The notes: a model not told the origin generated them from the letters alone. A DNA stretch of 64,000 nucleotides from Paenibacillus tritici (GCF_013204885.1 NZ_JABMKX010000002.1:468033-532032); one strand, 5' to 3'. Shown: positions 44,236 to 54,560, counted from the stretch's first letter. Made by a program: numbers and translations.

Positions 44236-44260
44236 TTGGTTAACCTCCGCCTCCGGTTCC

Positions 44261-45085
44261 TCATCCCTTGACTGCTCCCGCAGCAAGGCCCGATACCACC
44301 TGCTCCTGCAGCAGGATATAGACCAGAATACTCGGGATGATCACGACCATCGTGGCTGCGAACATGACGCCGTAATCACTGGCGAACTGGCTTTTGAAGT
44401 AATAGAGGGCCAGGGGCAGGGTTCGGCTCTGATTGCCAGTCGTCAGAATAATAGCAAACTGAAATTCATTCCAGCAGAGCAGGAACTGCATCACCCCCGC
44501 TGTGCCGAAGCCCGGCTTCGAGATGGGCAGAATAATCTTGAAGAACGTCTGGATGAAGCTGGCACCATCCAGATAAGCCGATTCCTCCATTTCCTTCGGA
44601 ATGGTCAGGAAATAGCTGGATAGAATGTAGAGCGAGACCGGCAAGCCGAAGCCGGTATACACGATAATAAGGCCAATCAGCTTGTCGTACAGCCCGAGCG
44701 TGTTCACCGTCAAATACAGCGGCTGCAGCATCGCAGCGCCCGGAATGAGGAGCGACAGGGAGAAGGCTCCCATCAATAGCTTCTTGCCGCGGAATTTGAA
44801 GCGTGCCAGAACATAAGCGGCCATTCCGAGCAGCAGCAGATTGAGCAGGGTTCCGAAGATCCCCACGATCACACTGTTGATGTAGAACCGGGAGATCGGC
44901 GCTATTTTGAAGGCCATCGTGTAATTCGAGAAGCGGAAGCTGCTGGGCCAGCCCAGCGAATTGGTCAATATCTCGGCATTCGTCTTGAACGAAGCGAGCA
45001 GCACCCACAGGAACGGACCCAGGGACAACAGAACAATCAAGAACACAAACCCGTATTTAAGTACAGCCAAACCTTTTTTCATCAT
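44261..45085 (-). CDS. Carbohydrate ABC transporter permease (MalG-like)
   Basis: A 274-residue permease with six helices. The EAA loop reads EESAYLDGASFIQTFFKIIL, and the C-terminus LLQEQVVSGLAAGAVKG is typical of MalG-type permeases. The start at 45085 (MMKKGLAVLKY) is preferred to 45145, which overlaps the first permease gene and lacks a site; GGGGTGAGT lies just upstream. It works with the permease at 45106-45981 and the binding protein at 46038-47384 in alpha-glucoside uptake. Confidence 0.94.
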   Translation of the reverse strand: MMKKGLAVLKYGFVFLIVLLSLGPFLWVLLASFKTNAEILTNSLGWPSSFRFSNYTMAFKIAPISRFYINSVIVGIFGTLLNLLLLGMAAYVLARFKFRGKKLLMGAFSLSLLIPGAAMLQPLYLTVNTLGLYDKLIGLIIVYTGFGLPVSLYILSSYFLTIPKEMEESAYLDGASFIQTFFKIILPISKPGFGTAGVMQFLLCWNEFQFAIILTTGNQSRTLPLALYYFKSQFASDYGVMFAATMVVIIPSILVYILLQEQVVSGLAAGAVKG

Positions 45086-45105
45086 ACTCACCCCATCCGC
45101 TCCAT

Positions 45106-45981
45106 TCAGTTTTGGGAGCTGCCTATTCTGAACAGATTTCGGCACAGCAGGACAAAGATCAAGCCAAAGCCGATTAGGAAGACGCCCACGGAATTGGAAT
45201 AACCGAAGTTGTTGTCCATGAGTGCGGTCTTGTAAATATAAATAGGCAGGTTCATCGTCTCATTACCGGGTCCGCCGCCTGTTGTCATCAGGATAATATC
45301 CATCTTCTGCAGCATACTGGTTCCTGATAGAATCACGCAGGTACCGATAATGTTGCGCAGCATGGGAATAACGATGTACAAATTGATCTTCAAGGTACTG
45401 GCCCCGTCAATCCGCGCCGATTCATACAGGCTCTCCGGAATGGCTGCGATCTCAGCCAGAATCAGGATCGTGACCACCGCCGCATAGGGCAGCCAGGTCA
45501 TCGTGACGGAGAAGAAGGCGGTCGCGTAATCCATGAACCAGTTCTGGGAGTAATCCGCATTCCCGAATAAGCGGGCAATACTGTTCACCGCACCGAAATC
45601 TGGATTGAGCATACAGAGGAACAGCATCCCTACGGCTGCACCCGAGATAATATTCGGAAACATGTAGACTGTGCGTGCGAACTTCCAGTAGAACTCCTTC
45701 ATGCTGAGAATAATCGCGAATAGGGTCCCGATGGCAACGTGGATCGTAGATTGCAGCACCACCCAGATGCCCGTATTCAGTGCGCTTTGGCGAAAATCGG
45801 CATCGTCCGTGAATAGCTTGATATAATTAGTGAGACCGATAAACACCGGGCTGCGTCCGGCTGACCATTCTGTGAACGATGTGCCGAACAGCATGACAAG
45901 TGAAACGGCATAGACAAGAATAAACAATAGTACAGTCGGCAACAGGAAAAGCGTGATATACCCTCTATTTTTCCTAACCAT
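45106..45981 (-). CDS. Carbohydrate ABC transporter permease (MalF-like)
   Basis: A 291-residue permease. YITLFLLPTVLLFILVYAVS is the first helix, and the EAA loop is YESARIDGASTLKINLYIVI. MQKMDIILMTTGGGPGNETM is a conserved periplasm-side motif of MalF-like proteins. ATG 45981 lies 9 bp after GGGGAGG and is preferred to the ATG at 45999, which overlaps that site. Confidence 0.94.
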   Translation of the reverse strand: MVRKNRGYITLFLLPTVLLFILVYAVSLVMLFGTSFTEWSAGRSPVFIGLTNYIKLFTDDADFRQSALNTGIWVVLQSTIHVAIGTLFAIILSMKEFYWKFARTVYMFPNIISGAAVGMLFLCMLNPDFGAVNSIARLFGNADYSQNWFMDYATAFFSVTMTWLPYAAVVTILILAEIAAIPESLYESARIDGASTLKINLYIVIPMLRNIIGTCVILSGTSMLQKMDIILMTTGGGPGNETMNLPIYIYKTALMDNNFGYSNSVGVFLIGFGLIFVLLCRNLFRIGSSQN

Positions 45982-46037
45982 CCATATGGTCCTCCCCAAT
46001 CTATATAGAGATTCTTAAATCCAGCCTATCCTGCTCT

Positions 46038-47384
46038 TTATTTATTCTTAGCAGCAATCTCCGTCAGTTCCTTGGCAATGTCTTCGGCTGTTGCCTTGCC
46101 GGCGACCAGCTTTGGATACAGGTTCTTCCAGGCATCCGTTACGTTCGGATACACGATGGAGTCCAGGGTCCGGTAATGAAGCTGTGTCTTTTGAGCGACG
46201 GTGATGGATTCGACCATGATCGGATATTTCTGCTTCAGCGCATCCGAAGGCTGAACTTCACTCGATACCGGCATTACATTGCCGTATTCCAGCGCAAGGG
46301 TCTGTCCTTCAAGCCCTGTTTTGAACTTGATGAATTTCTCAGCAGCATCGCGGGTTTCCGGCGTTTTGGCTCCGATCATATAACCAACCTCATACGTGGA
46401 GATCAGACTGTTGTTCGGATAAGCTGCGACTCCCACTTTTTTATCGAAGCCTTCACTGGATTTGGTAGGATCGCTGAAATCTCCAATCATCCACGGACCA
46501 TTGGCAATCATCGCGGCCTTGCCCTGGCTGAACGCGTTGGCGGCATTGGCATATCCCGCTCCAAGCGCATCCTTCGTCGTATACTTCTCCAGCAGCTCCT
46601 TCATCATGTTCAGCGCCTGAATCATCTCCGGTGTATTGAAGTCGGTGGGGTGCAGGGTGTTCATGAACGTTTTGCCGTTCTCCCCGTTCGTGCCGATCCT
46701 CGCAGCAAGAATCAGATTACTCGTCCAGGCATTCTCCCCGGTCATCAGTGCGAGCGGCACGAAGCCTGCGGCCTTCAGCTTCTCGTTGTTGCTCATGAAT
46801 TCATCCCAGGTCTCTGCGGGCTTAATCCCCGTCTGATCGAACATGTCTTTATTGTAAAAGTAGCCGATGTTCTGCTTCTGATCACTGATCGCCCAGACCT
46901 TGCCGTCCCGCGTATTGGAAGCGAGCGCATCTTCTCCGATAGCAGCCTTCCATTCCGCATCTTTATCCAGGTATTCATTGAAAGGGGTTGCAAGATTGCC
47001 TTTGATCAGAACATCATTAATCCCGTCCTTGCCCATAACGACATCGGGAACATCCCCGGAGGCAGCCAGAATCTTGATCTTGTCAACATAGGCGGCATCA
47101 CTTGGAATTTCTTCAACGACAACCTCCACTTCATTGCCGTACTTGGCATTGAACTGCTTGATCTGTTCCTCCTCCATCTTGGCTGACGCATGTGTGCCTA
47201 CCCGGAAGGTGAGATAGGATATTTTCACCGGCGCTTTGGCCGCAGGCGCAGCAGCATTGCCTGAGCCTTCCGTTGCCGCCCCGCCCTTATTAGCTGAATT
47301 CTCAGCTCCGCAAGCTGAGATGGACATGGCCAGAAGCAGCGCGCTTGCCAGAGTAATTCCTGTTTTATAACGTGGTCTGTTCAA
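46038..47384 (-). CDS. Extracellular solute-binding lipoprotein (family 1)
   Basis: A 448-residue sugar-binding lipoprotein and first gene of the GH65 operon. The signal peptide ends in lipobox SISACGA (lipid anchor Cys about residue 25). The mature part opens with VKISYLTFRVGTHASAKMEE, and IANGPWMIGDFSDPTKSSEG is a typical binding-protein segment. It starts with TTG 6 bp after AAGGGGGA. Divergent from the YesM-like kinase gene, it probably delivers an alpha-linked disaccharide to the MalFG-like permeases. Confidence 0.94.
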   Translation of the reverse strand: MNRPRYKTGITLASALLLAMSISACGAENSANKGGAATEGSGNAAAPAAKAPVKISYLTFRVGTHASAKMEEEQIKQFNAKYGNEVEVVVEEIPSDAAYVDKIKILAASGDVPDVVMGKDGINDVLIKGNLATPFNEYLDKDAEWKAAIGEDALASNTRDGKVWAISDQKQNIGYFYNKDMFDQTGIKPAETWDEFMSNNEKLKAAGFVPLALMTGENAWTSNLILAARIGTNGENGKTFMNTLHPTDFNTPEMIQALNMMKELLEKYTTKDALGAGYANAANAFSQGKAAMIANGPWMIGDFSDPTKSSEGFDKKVGVAAYPNNSLISTYEVGYMIGAKTPETRDAAEKFIKFKTGLEGQTLALEYGNVMPVSSEVQPSDALKQKYPIMVESITVAQKTQLHYRTLDSIVYPNVTDAWKNLYPKLVAGKATAEDIAKELTEIAAKNK

Positions 47385-47463
47385 ATGAAATCCCCCTTAA
47401 TGAATGATGGCCCTCCTACACAAGTGTAAGTTCTGCGGCCCGGTGCGGTTTGTTACAGCTCTC

Positions 47464-47497
47464 ATTGTAGACCAAACCCAAATACGAATGAATTCGT
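47464..47497 (-). promoter_or_regulatory. Candidate activator-dependent promoter of the GH65 operon
   Basis: On the minus strand a poor -35 (TTCATT, 47487-47492) is spaced 17 bp from TACAAT (47464-47469). The -35 is covered by the palindrome ACGAATGAATTCGT (47484-47497). A weak -35 under a palindrome suggests activation by the divergent YesN-like regulator. The rest of the 47385-47705 region shows no gene. Confidence 0.45.
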
Positions 47498-47705
47498 TTT
47501 TCGGTATACTCTTTTATAATATCTTGAGTAAATCGGGCTGGGCAGCGGTATAGCTGAAAGGGTTTTCAGATTTCTTTAACTCTTCTTCGTTATCTTTACC
47601 ATCTTCGCCGAAACGGCTGGTTTTCCCCCTGTTCCGCTATTCGCCCTCCCCGAAAAATTATATAATACCTCTAACCATATGAATCATCACCAAGGAGCAG
47701 TCTGC

Positions 47706-49538
47706 ATGTCCAACAAGCCTATCCTGCGCTGGCTCAGCCTTCGCCCGGTTTCCGCATTGTTTACCCGTATTCCTGTGCGGAACAAAATTGTAATTATCAT
47801 CGTTCTGCTGATTCTTCTGCCGATGACGGTCGCCGGCTGCTATTTCTACTGGAACATCTCCCAGATTCTAACCAGGAATGCCAATGCCAATCTGTCCCTG
47901 CTGATCCGCCAGACCAACGACAATATCGAGAAATCCTTTCAGATTATTGATAACACCTCCCTGCACTTCCTCTCTAACAAAATGTTAAGAAGCTGGTTAA
48001 TCGACAATAGGTCGCTGAGCGATGACTTCTACAAGAAATTCGTCAACAAAGCGGAAATGGAAGAGGACCTGAAGTACAGCCTCATGTTCAACAATGCCTG
48101 GAATATCAGCCTGCTCTCGACGGCATTTGTATTTTTTGATAACGACAACTATGTATCCGTTCTCAAATCACCGCCCAATATAGAACTGACTAACAAGAAC
48201 AACCTCGCGGTCTATCAATCGGTCAACGGAAGAATGGTCCGGGGCAAGGAGATTCTCACGCCAAGCCTGGAGGACCCCACCATCTACTTCACCCGGGTGA
48301 TGTCCAATATCAATCTTCCCCGGCAGCGTCTGGTACTGATCTTCGGCACGAAGGAGGCTGATCTGGCCGAGGAGTATTCCGGACTGCTCGATTTCACCGG
48401 TGCGCTGGCCTACATTATTGATAACCAGGGAATTATTTATTCCAGTGCCGGTAAGCAGGAGCTGGGCTCCGTTGTTCCTCCTGATATCCTGGCGCTGAAA
48501 GACAACACTGAAGTCAGGGAGGTCAAGCTGGGTCAGGAGACTTACCTGGCTGCTTCACGCAGCATTGGTACCACCGGGCTTACCTTTATTGCCGGCATCC
48601 CGAGGAAGCAGGTGCTCTCCAGACTATCCGGGAGCATGCACAACTACATATGGATCATCACCCTGATTGCCTGTGTCTCCCTGGCGGCAGGAATTGTGAT
48701 TTCCCTGCGGTTTACCCGCGTCGTCCGTGATCTGCTGCGGAGTATCCGTAAAGTGAAGAAGGGGGATTACAACGCCAGGATGCCCGCCTACAAGGATGCG
48801 GAGCTGAATCAGCTAAGCAACACCTTCAACCACATGACCGACGAGATCAGCTATCTGATTAAGGAAGTGTATGAGAAGCATCTGCTCATCAAGGAATCGG
48901 AGATCAAATTTCTGCAAGCCCAGATCAATCCGCACTTCCTGTTCAATACGTTAATTACCATTGGCTACAAAGCGAAGCTGTCCAAAGATGAGACCGTTTA
49001 CAAAATGGTGACCTCCCTTACAGAGCTGCTGCAGGCCAGTATATATTCGGGCAATATGGCCACCATTCCGATTCGTCAGGAGCTGGATGTCATCCGGTTT
49101 TATCTCTATCTCCAGAAAGAACGGTTTGAAGATAAGATGGAGTATACCATCGAGATCGAAGATGAAGCCCTGCTGGATCTGTACCTGCCCAAGCTGAGCG
49201 TCGAACCCTTGGTCGAGAATGCTGTGGTGCATGGGGTGGAGAAAAAGCTGGGTAAGGGCATCATCCATATCCGTATTTACCGCAGAGAGGATTCGGTTTA
49301 TTTTGAGATCACAGACAATGGCAACGGATTCGAGCATGTTCCGCAGGATTGGAATAATTTCGAGAACATCACTATACGCAAACAAGGCCACAACAACATT
49401 GGCCTGATTAACACCCATAAGCGGGTCAAGCTGATCTACGGCGAGCCGTATGGAATTGAAGTGGAGAGCGAGCTGGGGACAGGTTCCAAGGTTACCCTGC
49501 ACATACCGACAGATTGGGGGGGAGTACCGCATGTATAA
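47706..49538 (+). CDS. YesM-like sensor histidine kinase
   Basis: A 610-residue kinase. Membrane helices near residues 25-48 and 310-335 enclose an outside Cache-like sensor domain. A HAMP domain (about 335-390) follows, then the His_kinase box EIKFLQAQINPHFLFNTLIT, where His is the phospho-acceptor. The ATPase part shows LSVEPLVENAVVHGVEKKLG and ITDNGNGF. ATG 47706 lies 8 bp after AAGGAG. It is divergent from the GH65 operon and overlaps its partner regulator by eight bases; it probably senses the sugar or the loaded binding protein. Confidence 0.95.
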   Translation: MSNKPILRWLSLRPVSALFTRIPVRNKIVIIIVLLILLPMTVAGCYFYWNISQILTRNANANLSLLIRQTNDNIEKSFQIIDNTSLHFLSNKMLRSWLIDNRSLSDDFYKKFVNKAEMEEDLKYSLMFNNAWNISLLSTAFVFFDNDNYVSVLKSPPNIELTNKNNLAVYQSVNGRMVRGKEILTPSLEDPTIYFTRVMSNINLPRQRLVLIFGTKEADLAEEYSGLLDFTGALAYIIDNQGIIYSSAGKQELGSVVPPDILALKDNTEVREVKLGQETYLAASRSIGTTGLTFIAGIPRKQVLSRLSGSMHNYIWIITLIACVSLAAGIVISLRFTRVVRDLLRSIRKVKKGDYNARMPAYKDAELNQLSNTFNHMTDEISYLIKEVYEKHLLIKESEIKFLQAQINPHFLFNTLITIGYKAKLSKDETVYKMVTSLTELLQASIYSGNMATIPIRQELDVIRFYLYLQKERFEDKMEYTIEIEDEALLDLYLPKLSVEPLVENAVVHGVEKKLGKGIIHIRIYRREDSVYFEITDNGNGFEHVPQDWNNFENITIRKQGHNNIGLINTHKRVKLIYGEPYGIEVESELGTGSKVTLHIPTDWGGVPHV

Positions 49539-51147
49539 CGTGATGATTGTGGATGATGAGCCTGTGATCAAAAAAGGGCTGCAGTGCTTCATTGACTGGA
49601 GCGTTCTGCATTGTGAGGTGCTGTGCGAGGCCTCTAACGGCATGGAAGCCGTAGAAATGCTGGGCTATTATGATATAGATATTATCGTCACCGATATCCG
49701 TATGCCGGGAATGGACGGCCTTGCTCTGTCGGATTATGTACATCAGAACTTTCCGCAGATTAAGGTGATTATTCTTACCGCGTTTGCTGACTTCTCCTAT
49801 GCTCAAACAGCGATTCAATATGAAGTCATCGATTTTGTAGTCAAGACCAATCCCACAGAGCAGATTCCCCGGGCCATCGCCAAGGCAACACGACTCCTGG
49901 AAAAGGAACGGGAGCAGAAACAGAAAGTGAAACAGCTGGAGAACCAGATCAATGACAACCTCTCCGAAATCAGCGAGAAATTCCTGAAGGAGGCCATCGA
50001 CGGCTTGATCAGCAATGAGGCCAGTTTAATCAGCCGTACCGGCGAGCTGGGTCTGCAACTCGAGAATTATTTCGCGGTCTATCTGGAGGTTAAAGAGATG
50101 TTCAGCCCCCAAGCCCATGCCTCTGCGCCGAGCAATGACCATCACCGGTTTCTGGCTTCCATCCGCCAATTCCTGACACTGGCGTTCGCGGACCGCCCCT
50201 TAACGATTTTGAATATGGATAAAAGCACCCTGCTGGTGATCGTCTCCATGGATGGCGGCAATGCCCCCGTCTCTACCCAGTCCCTGCTCACCATCAGCAA
50301 TGAAATTCTGGCCATGGCGGAGCACTTCCGGCAATACCATGTCAATATCGGGATCAGCCTGCTGCACCGGGATGTCCTGACCTTGCCCAGAGCCTATCAG
50401 GAGGCCCGGGAGGCGCTGCAAGGCAGCTTTTATAACGATAATTATGTCGCCGTATACATGCCTCATCCGAACCAGACCCTGACTCCGGGAGCGCCGCCCC
50501 ATCATGCTGCCGAGCAAATTGCCGGGTATCTGCAGCAAGGGCAGAGTGATCAGGCGATCCAGCAGCTCAATCAATTGCTGGAGGGCTACCGGAGCAGCCA
50601 AGAGCCGATCGAGAATGTCAAAGTGGCTTGTCTGCTCATCGGGTCCTACTGCTTCCGTCTGCTGAGCGCCAGCCAGCCCTTCGCCCCGGAGATGGAGGAG
50701 AGCCAGTCGGCAGTATATAAGCAGATCCAGGAGAGCAAGAGCATCCAGCTGCTCACCGATATCCTCATCCGCCTTATTCAGAGCTGCGCAAGAGTCATGG
50801 CACAGACGGACACACAGCCGAATTACATCGTGATCGAATGCCAGAAATATATAAGAGAGCATTACAACCAGAACCTGAATTTGCAGATTATTGCCGACCA
50901 TATTCATATCAACAGCAGCTACCTCAGCCGCCTTTACAAAAAGGTAACCGGTGAGTCCATCATCGACGTCATCAACAAATACCGGATCGAAATGGCCAAG
51001 AAGCTGCTCAGGAACCCATCCAGCAAAGTATTTGAAGTCGCTGAGGCCGTTGGTATCGAGACCCCGGCCTATTTCACCCATGTCTTCTCCAAATACACCG
51101 GGATGAGCCCCAAGGAATACAAGCTGAATTATTCGCAGATGAATTAA
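49531..51147 (+). CDS. YesN-like response regulator with AraC DNA-binding domain
   Basis: A 538-residue regulator. The receiver is at 1-120 (VDDEP, phospho-Asp in IIVTDIRMPGMDGL, Lys in VVKTNPTE). A coiled middle part of about 300 residues leads to the AraC domain at about 440-535 (LNLQIIADHIHINSSYLSRL and VAEAVGIETPAYFTHVFSKY). GGGGGGAG sits 6 bp before ATG 49531; the frame upstream of it is kinase coding sequence. It likely activates the divergent GH65 operon. It meets the second YesN gene tail to tail with an 8-bp gap. Confidence 0.95.
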   Translation: MYNVMIVDDEPVIKKGLQCFIDWSVLHCEVLCEASNGMEAVEMLGYYDIDIIVTDIRMPGMDGLALSDYVHQNFPQIKVIILTAFADFSYAQTAIQYEVIDFVVKTNPTEQIPRAIAKATRLLEKEREQKQKVKQLENQINDNLSEISEKFLKEAIDGLISNEASLISRTGELGLQLENYFAVYLEVKEMFSPQAHASAPSNDHHRFLASIRQFLTLAFADRPLTILNMDKSTLLVIVSMDGGNAPVSTQSLLTISNEILAMAEHFRQYHVNIGISLLHRDVLTLPRAYQEAREALQGSFYNDNYVAVYMPHPNQTLTPGAPPHHAAEQIAGYLQQGQSDQAIQQLNQLLEGYRSSQEPIENVKVACLLIGSYCFRLLSASQPFAPEMEESQSAVYKQIQESKSIQLLTDILIRLIQSCARVMAQTDTQPNYIVIECQKYIREHYNQNLNLQIIADHIHINSSYLSRLYKKVTGESIIDVINKYRIEMAKKLLRNPSSKVFEVAEAVGIETPAYFTHVFSKYTGMSPKEYKLNYSQMN

Positions 51148-51155
51148 GCCAGAGC

Positions 51156-52721
51156 CTACTCTTCACTTTTCATCATATGTTCTTCTCTATACTGGCCGGG
51201 ACTTACACCCACAACCTTCTTGAACACCTGGCAGAAATACCGCTGGTTATCATAGCCGACCCTTTCGGATATTTTGAAGATTTTGAAGCTGCTTTCTCTC
51301 AGCATCTTTTTCGCTGTCTGAATGCGCAGCAACGTGATATATTCCAGAATGGTCTGTCCGGTCGACTTGGAATACAAGTTGCTTACATAGGAAGAATTGA
51401 GCCCGAACCGTTCGGCCAGTTGATCCAGCCCAATATTTTCATGGTAATGGGCTTCAAGATACGCTTTGATTTCCTGAACCACCTTTTCCTTCATCGTAGT
51501 CTTGGTTACACTCAGATAAAATTGCACACTCTTCGCTAAATCCTGCAACTGTTGCTGCAAAGACGCCCAGTCCGGCGTGTCCAGTATCCTGTCCATCAGC
51601 TGGGGGCGGGCGCCGATCACTTTCTCAATCTTGATTCCATAGTCCTGTTCGATCAGATCGAGCATCCGGTTCCCCCACTCTATGCCTGCCTTCTTCAGCA
51701 GAACAGGAGCCATCAGCCGGCCCGTCCCCCATTCCGTCCAGCGTTCAAGCATCTCCTCGAACTCCTTCTGTTCGTAACGGACGAAGGACTGGAGGTAGTC
51801 AGACCACTCGCTCAGCCACTGCCCGGATACGCGGGTAATTTCCTCTAAGCGGCTCCCCTCCATAACCGGAACCCCAAAGAATACTCCCATTTCACATGCC
51901 TTATCGGCTGCCGCAAAAGAGAGATTTGCCTGTGTAATTCCAGCTACAACCGGCCCCAGTCCAAACGACAATGAAATATCGTCCGCTGAGCTGTCCTTCG
52001 AGAAGGCTTCGGCTGCAGCCAGCACAATTTCTGTTAATGGCTCATTGACCTCCATGGCCCCCATACACAATAAGATGACTTTCTGCTGCTCGTAGAGCAG
52101 GTCCACAACGATTCCGCGATTCGTCAAAAAGCTGAGGAGAGCATCCGTAGCGCCATTATTCTTCAATCGTTCAAGCCACAGCGTCTGTGTACTTCCAATC
52201 ACGAGAACCGCAAACTGGTTATACCGTTCGTAGGGCGTCTGATCGAACGATGGGCGTTTGGCATGGACGATTAGATCTGTAAACGCCGCCCGGTCCAAGG
52301 CTGCCACATTCCGAAGCTCAGGGCGATTCTCCGTGGCATCCGCTTTACGCTCCAGACGCTTGAGCGCTCTTGAGACCGTCTTGGCTACTTCCTCCAGCTC
52401 TGCCGGCTTGATCAGATAATCCACAGCCTCCAGCTTGATGGCTTCTTTGGCATATTCGAACTCGGAATACCCGCTAATGATGATACATTCCGCTTTATGG
52501 CCCTTCTCCTTCAAGACACGGATCAGCTCCAGCCCATTCAGGCCGGGCATCCGGATATCTGTCAGCACAATGTCCGGATCGGACTGAAGAATCCGTTCCA
52601 GGGCTTGCTTGCCGTTAGTTGCCGTCCCCACGATCCCTATCCCATACGCGTTCCAGTCGATCACAGCCGATAATGTCTCCACCACCAGCTGTTCATCATC
52701 CGCTATAAACAGTTTATACAT
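51156..52721 (-). CDS. YesN-like response regulator with AraC DNA-binding domain (GH32 operon)
   Basis: A 521-residue regulator with a receiver at 1-120 (ADDEQ, phospho-Asp in IVLTDIRMPGLNGLELI, Lys in YLIKPAELEE). A variable middle part follows, and the AraC domain is at about 415-515 (IGLDQLAERFGLNSSYVSNL and ISERVGYDNQRYFCQVFKKV). It is the last gene of the GH32 operon, 15 bp after the kinase, so the sensor pair is made together with the importer it controls. That would give positive feedback if it activates the operon. Confidence 0.95.
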   Translation of the reverse strand: MYKLFIADDEQLVVETLSAVIDWNAYGIGIVGTATNGKQALERILQSDPDIVLTDIRMPGLNGLELIRVLKEKGHKAECIIISGYSEFEYAKEAIKLEAVDYLIKPAELEEVAKTVSRALKRLERKADATENRPELRNVAALDRAAFTDLIVHAKRPSFDQTPYERYNQFAVLVIGSTQTLWLERLKNNGATDALLSFLTNRGIVVDLLYEQQKVILLCMGAMEVNEPLTEIVLAAAEAFSKDSSADDISLSFGLGPVVAGITQANLSFAAADKACEMGVFFGVPVMEGSRLEEITRVSGQWLSEWSDYLQSFVRYEQKEFEEMLERWTEWGTGRLMAPVLLKKAGIEWGNRMLDLIEQDYGIKIEKVIGARPQLMDRILDTPDWASLQQQLQDLAKSVQFYLSVTKTTMKEKVVQEIKAYLEAHYHENIGLDQLAERFGLNSSYVSNLYSKSTGQTILEYITLLRIQTAKKMLRESSFKIFKISERVGYDNQRYFCQVFKKVVGVSPGQYREEHMMKSEE

Positions 52722-52736
52722 GATGTAATCCCACCT

Positions 52737-54488
52737 TCATAGCCGGTCTTCATCCATGATTCCGATCCTTAGGGTAACTTTGGTTCCGGTGCCTGGAATG
52801 CTGTCTATGCGCAGCCCGTGGTTCTGGCCATAATGCAATTGAATCCTCTCCTGGATGTTCCTTAATGCATATCCCTTAGGCTGCGTAACCGCAGGATCAA
52901 AGCCTACGCCGTCATCCTCGACCTCGAATACAAGCGTCTCTCCTTCGATACGTCCCCGAATATAAATATTCCCTTGGCTCTCCTTCAGCTCGATTCCATG
53001 AAAAATCGCATTCTCCACCAGCGGCTGTATCAGGAGCTTAAGCATACGGATATGCTCAATTTCCGGCTCAAGCTCAATGGTCACCTCGAACTTTCCGTTA
53101 TAGCGGATATTTTGAATCTCCAAATAATTTTTCACCTGGTCGATCTCATTGCGGACTGTGGTAATGTAGTCCCCGTTATTCAAGCTTAACTTAAACATGT
53201 TAGACAGCGACATGACCATTTTCGAGATGTTTTTGGCACTGATTCGTTCAGCCATCAGATAGATGGAATTCAGCGTATTGTACAGGAAGTGAGGGTTGAT
53301 TTGACTTTGCAGCGCGTGCAGCTCTGCTTCCCGCTCCTTCAGCCTGGCTTCTATTAATTTGTCCGATAATTCAGAGTTGGTGCGGAAGGTCCTCAAGAAC
53401 TGATTGCCTATTTTCCCGATTTCATCTTCCTCCTGAAAGAGGATTCCTTCGATCCTCTCCCGTTTGGCCGCTTTTCTGGCAACAGAGGAGAGTAAAGTCA
53501 ATTGCTTCGTGATACGCTTCGAGATTAAATACGAACCATAGGCAGCCAGCAGGAAAGCCACCATTGTCAGTGTTAGCGTAATATTACGTATCCAGACAAT
53601 TTCCGAATTGATATTAGAATAAGGGATCATGCTGACCACTTTCCACCGGGTTACCGGATTGGTATCGAAGGTGATGACATACCGTTCTCCGCCCATCGTC
53701 TCAATCCGGGTCCCCCGTTCAGGCAAGCCGTAGAGCAGATCCATTTCTTTTGGAGGAAGCTGCTTCAGGTCGGCCGTGCGGGAGTTATAATAAATGACTT
53801 TATTCTGCTCCAGGATCATCAAATTCCCGTTTTCCGCATTGGAAATATTCCGGAACATCTCATCGAAGACCCGCCTGTCGATTGAAATGATTAACATGCC
53901 GATCGGTTCGAGCGTCTCCAGGTTGTTTAACTGTTTACCGTACAGCAGCAGGTTCGGAGTGTCCTTGACAAGCCGGACTTCATCGCTGTTCAGCCACAAG
54001 CCCCGCCCGCCCATATCTCCCACCTGTTGATACCATTTCGTCCGTGAGACCGCCTGATAGATATTGTCGTACGCTAACCTGTCCCATTGGTTTGTAGTAA
54101 TCAGTTCCCTTTGCCCGCTGCCCACGTAAACGTAACGTATATAGGATTTGTTGTTGGTAATATTGACGATCAGGCTGCGGGTCGCATTTTGAAGGTCATA
54201 GATCTCCTTGAAATCATTCTTGCTATAGGCAAGGAAATTCTGAACGTCACGGGAGGACAACATCAGCTTCGAAATCGCCTCCACATCGTTCACGAACGTC
54301 TGGATATTCCAATTGATGGAGCCCAGCAGATTGGAGGTGGTGTCGGACATCTTGTTTTCGATCACTTTGCTTAAATAGACGAAGGTTAAGGAAGCAATCA
54401 GCACAAGCGGCAGCAAGGAACAGGCGATGGACAGTATAATGATTTTGCTGCGGATGCTGATCGACAGGAACAGCCGGTGTATTTTCAT
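52737..54488 (-). CDS. YesM-like sensor histidine kinase (GH32 operon)
   Basis: A 583-residue kinase. Helices near residues 12-35 and 285-305 enclose a Cache-like sensor domain. HAMP follows, then the kinase box ELHALQSQINPHFLYNTLNS. LLIQPLVENAIFHGIELKES and VEDDGVGFDP are ATPase motifs. ATG 54488 is preferred because AGGGGG lies 5 bp before it. It lies 72 bp after the second permease and is part of the same operon. Confidence 0.95.
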   Translation of the reverse strand: MKIHRLFLSISIRSKIIILSIACSLLPLVLIASLTFVYLSKVIENKMSDTTSNLLGSINWNIQTFVNDVEAISKLMLSSRDVQNFLAYSKNDFKEIYDLQNATRSLIVNITNNKSYIRYVYVGSGQRELITTNQWDRLAYDNIYQAVSRTKWYQQVGDMGGRGLWLNSDEVRLVKDTPNLLLYGKQLNNLETLEPIGMLIISIDRRVFDEMFRNISNAENGNLMILEQNKVIYYNSRTADLKQLPPKEMDLLYGLPERGTRIETMGGERYVITFDTNPVTRWKVVSMIPYSNINSEIVWIRNITLTLTMVAFLLAAYGSYLISKRITKQLTLLSSVARKAAKRERIEGILFQEEDEIGKIGNQFLRTFRTNSELSDKLIEARLKEREAELHALQSQINPHFLYNTLNSIYLMAERISAKNISKMVMSLSNMFKLSLNNGDYITTVRNEIDQVKNYLEIQNIRYNGKFEVTIELEPEIEHIRMLKLLIQPLVENAIFHGIELKESQGNIYIRGRIEGETLVFEVEDDGVGFDPAVTQPKGYALRNIQERIQLHYGQNHGLRIDSIPGTGTKVTLRIGIMDEDRL

Positions 54489-54560
54489 GAGATCCCCCTG
54501 ACCCTGCAAAGTTGCAGCCTGGTACTTTCAGTATACCTTCTGGCAAAGGGATATGGGAGA

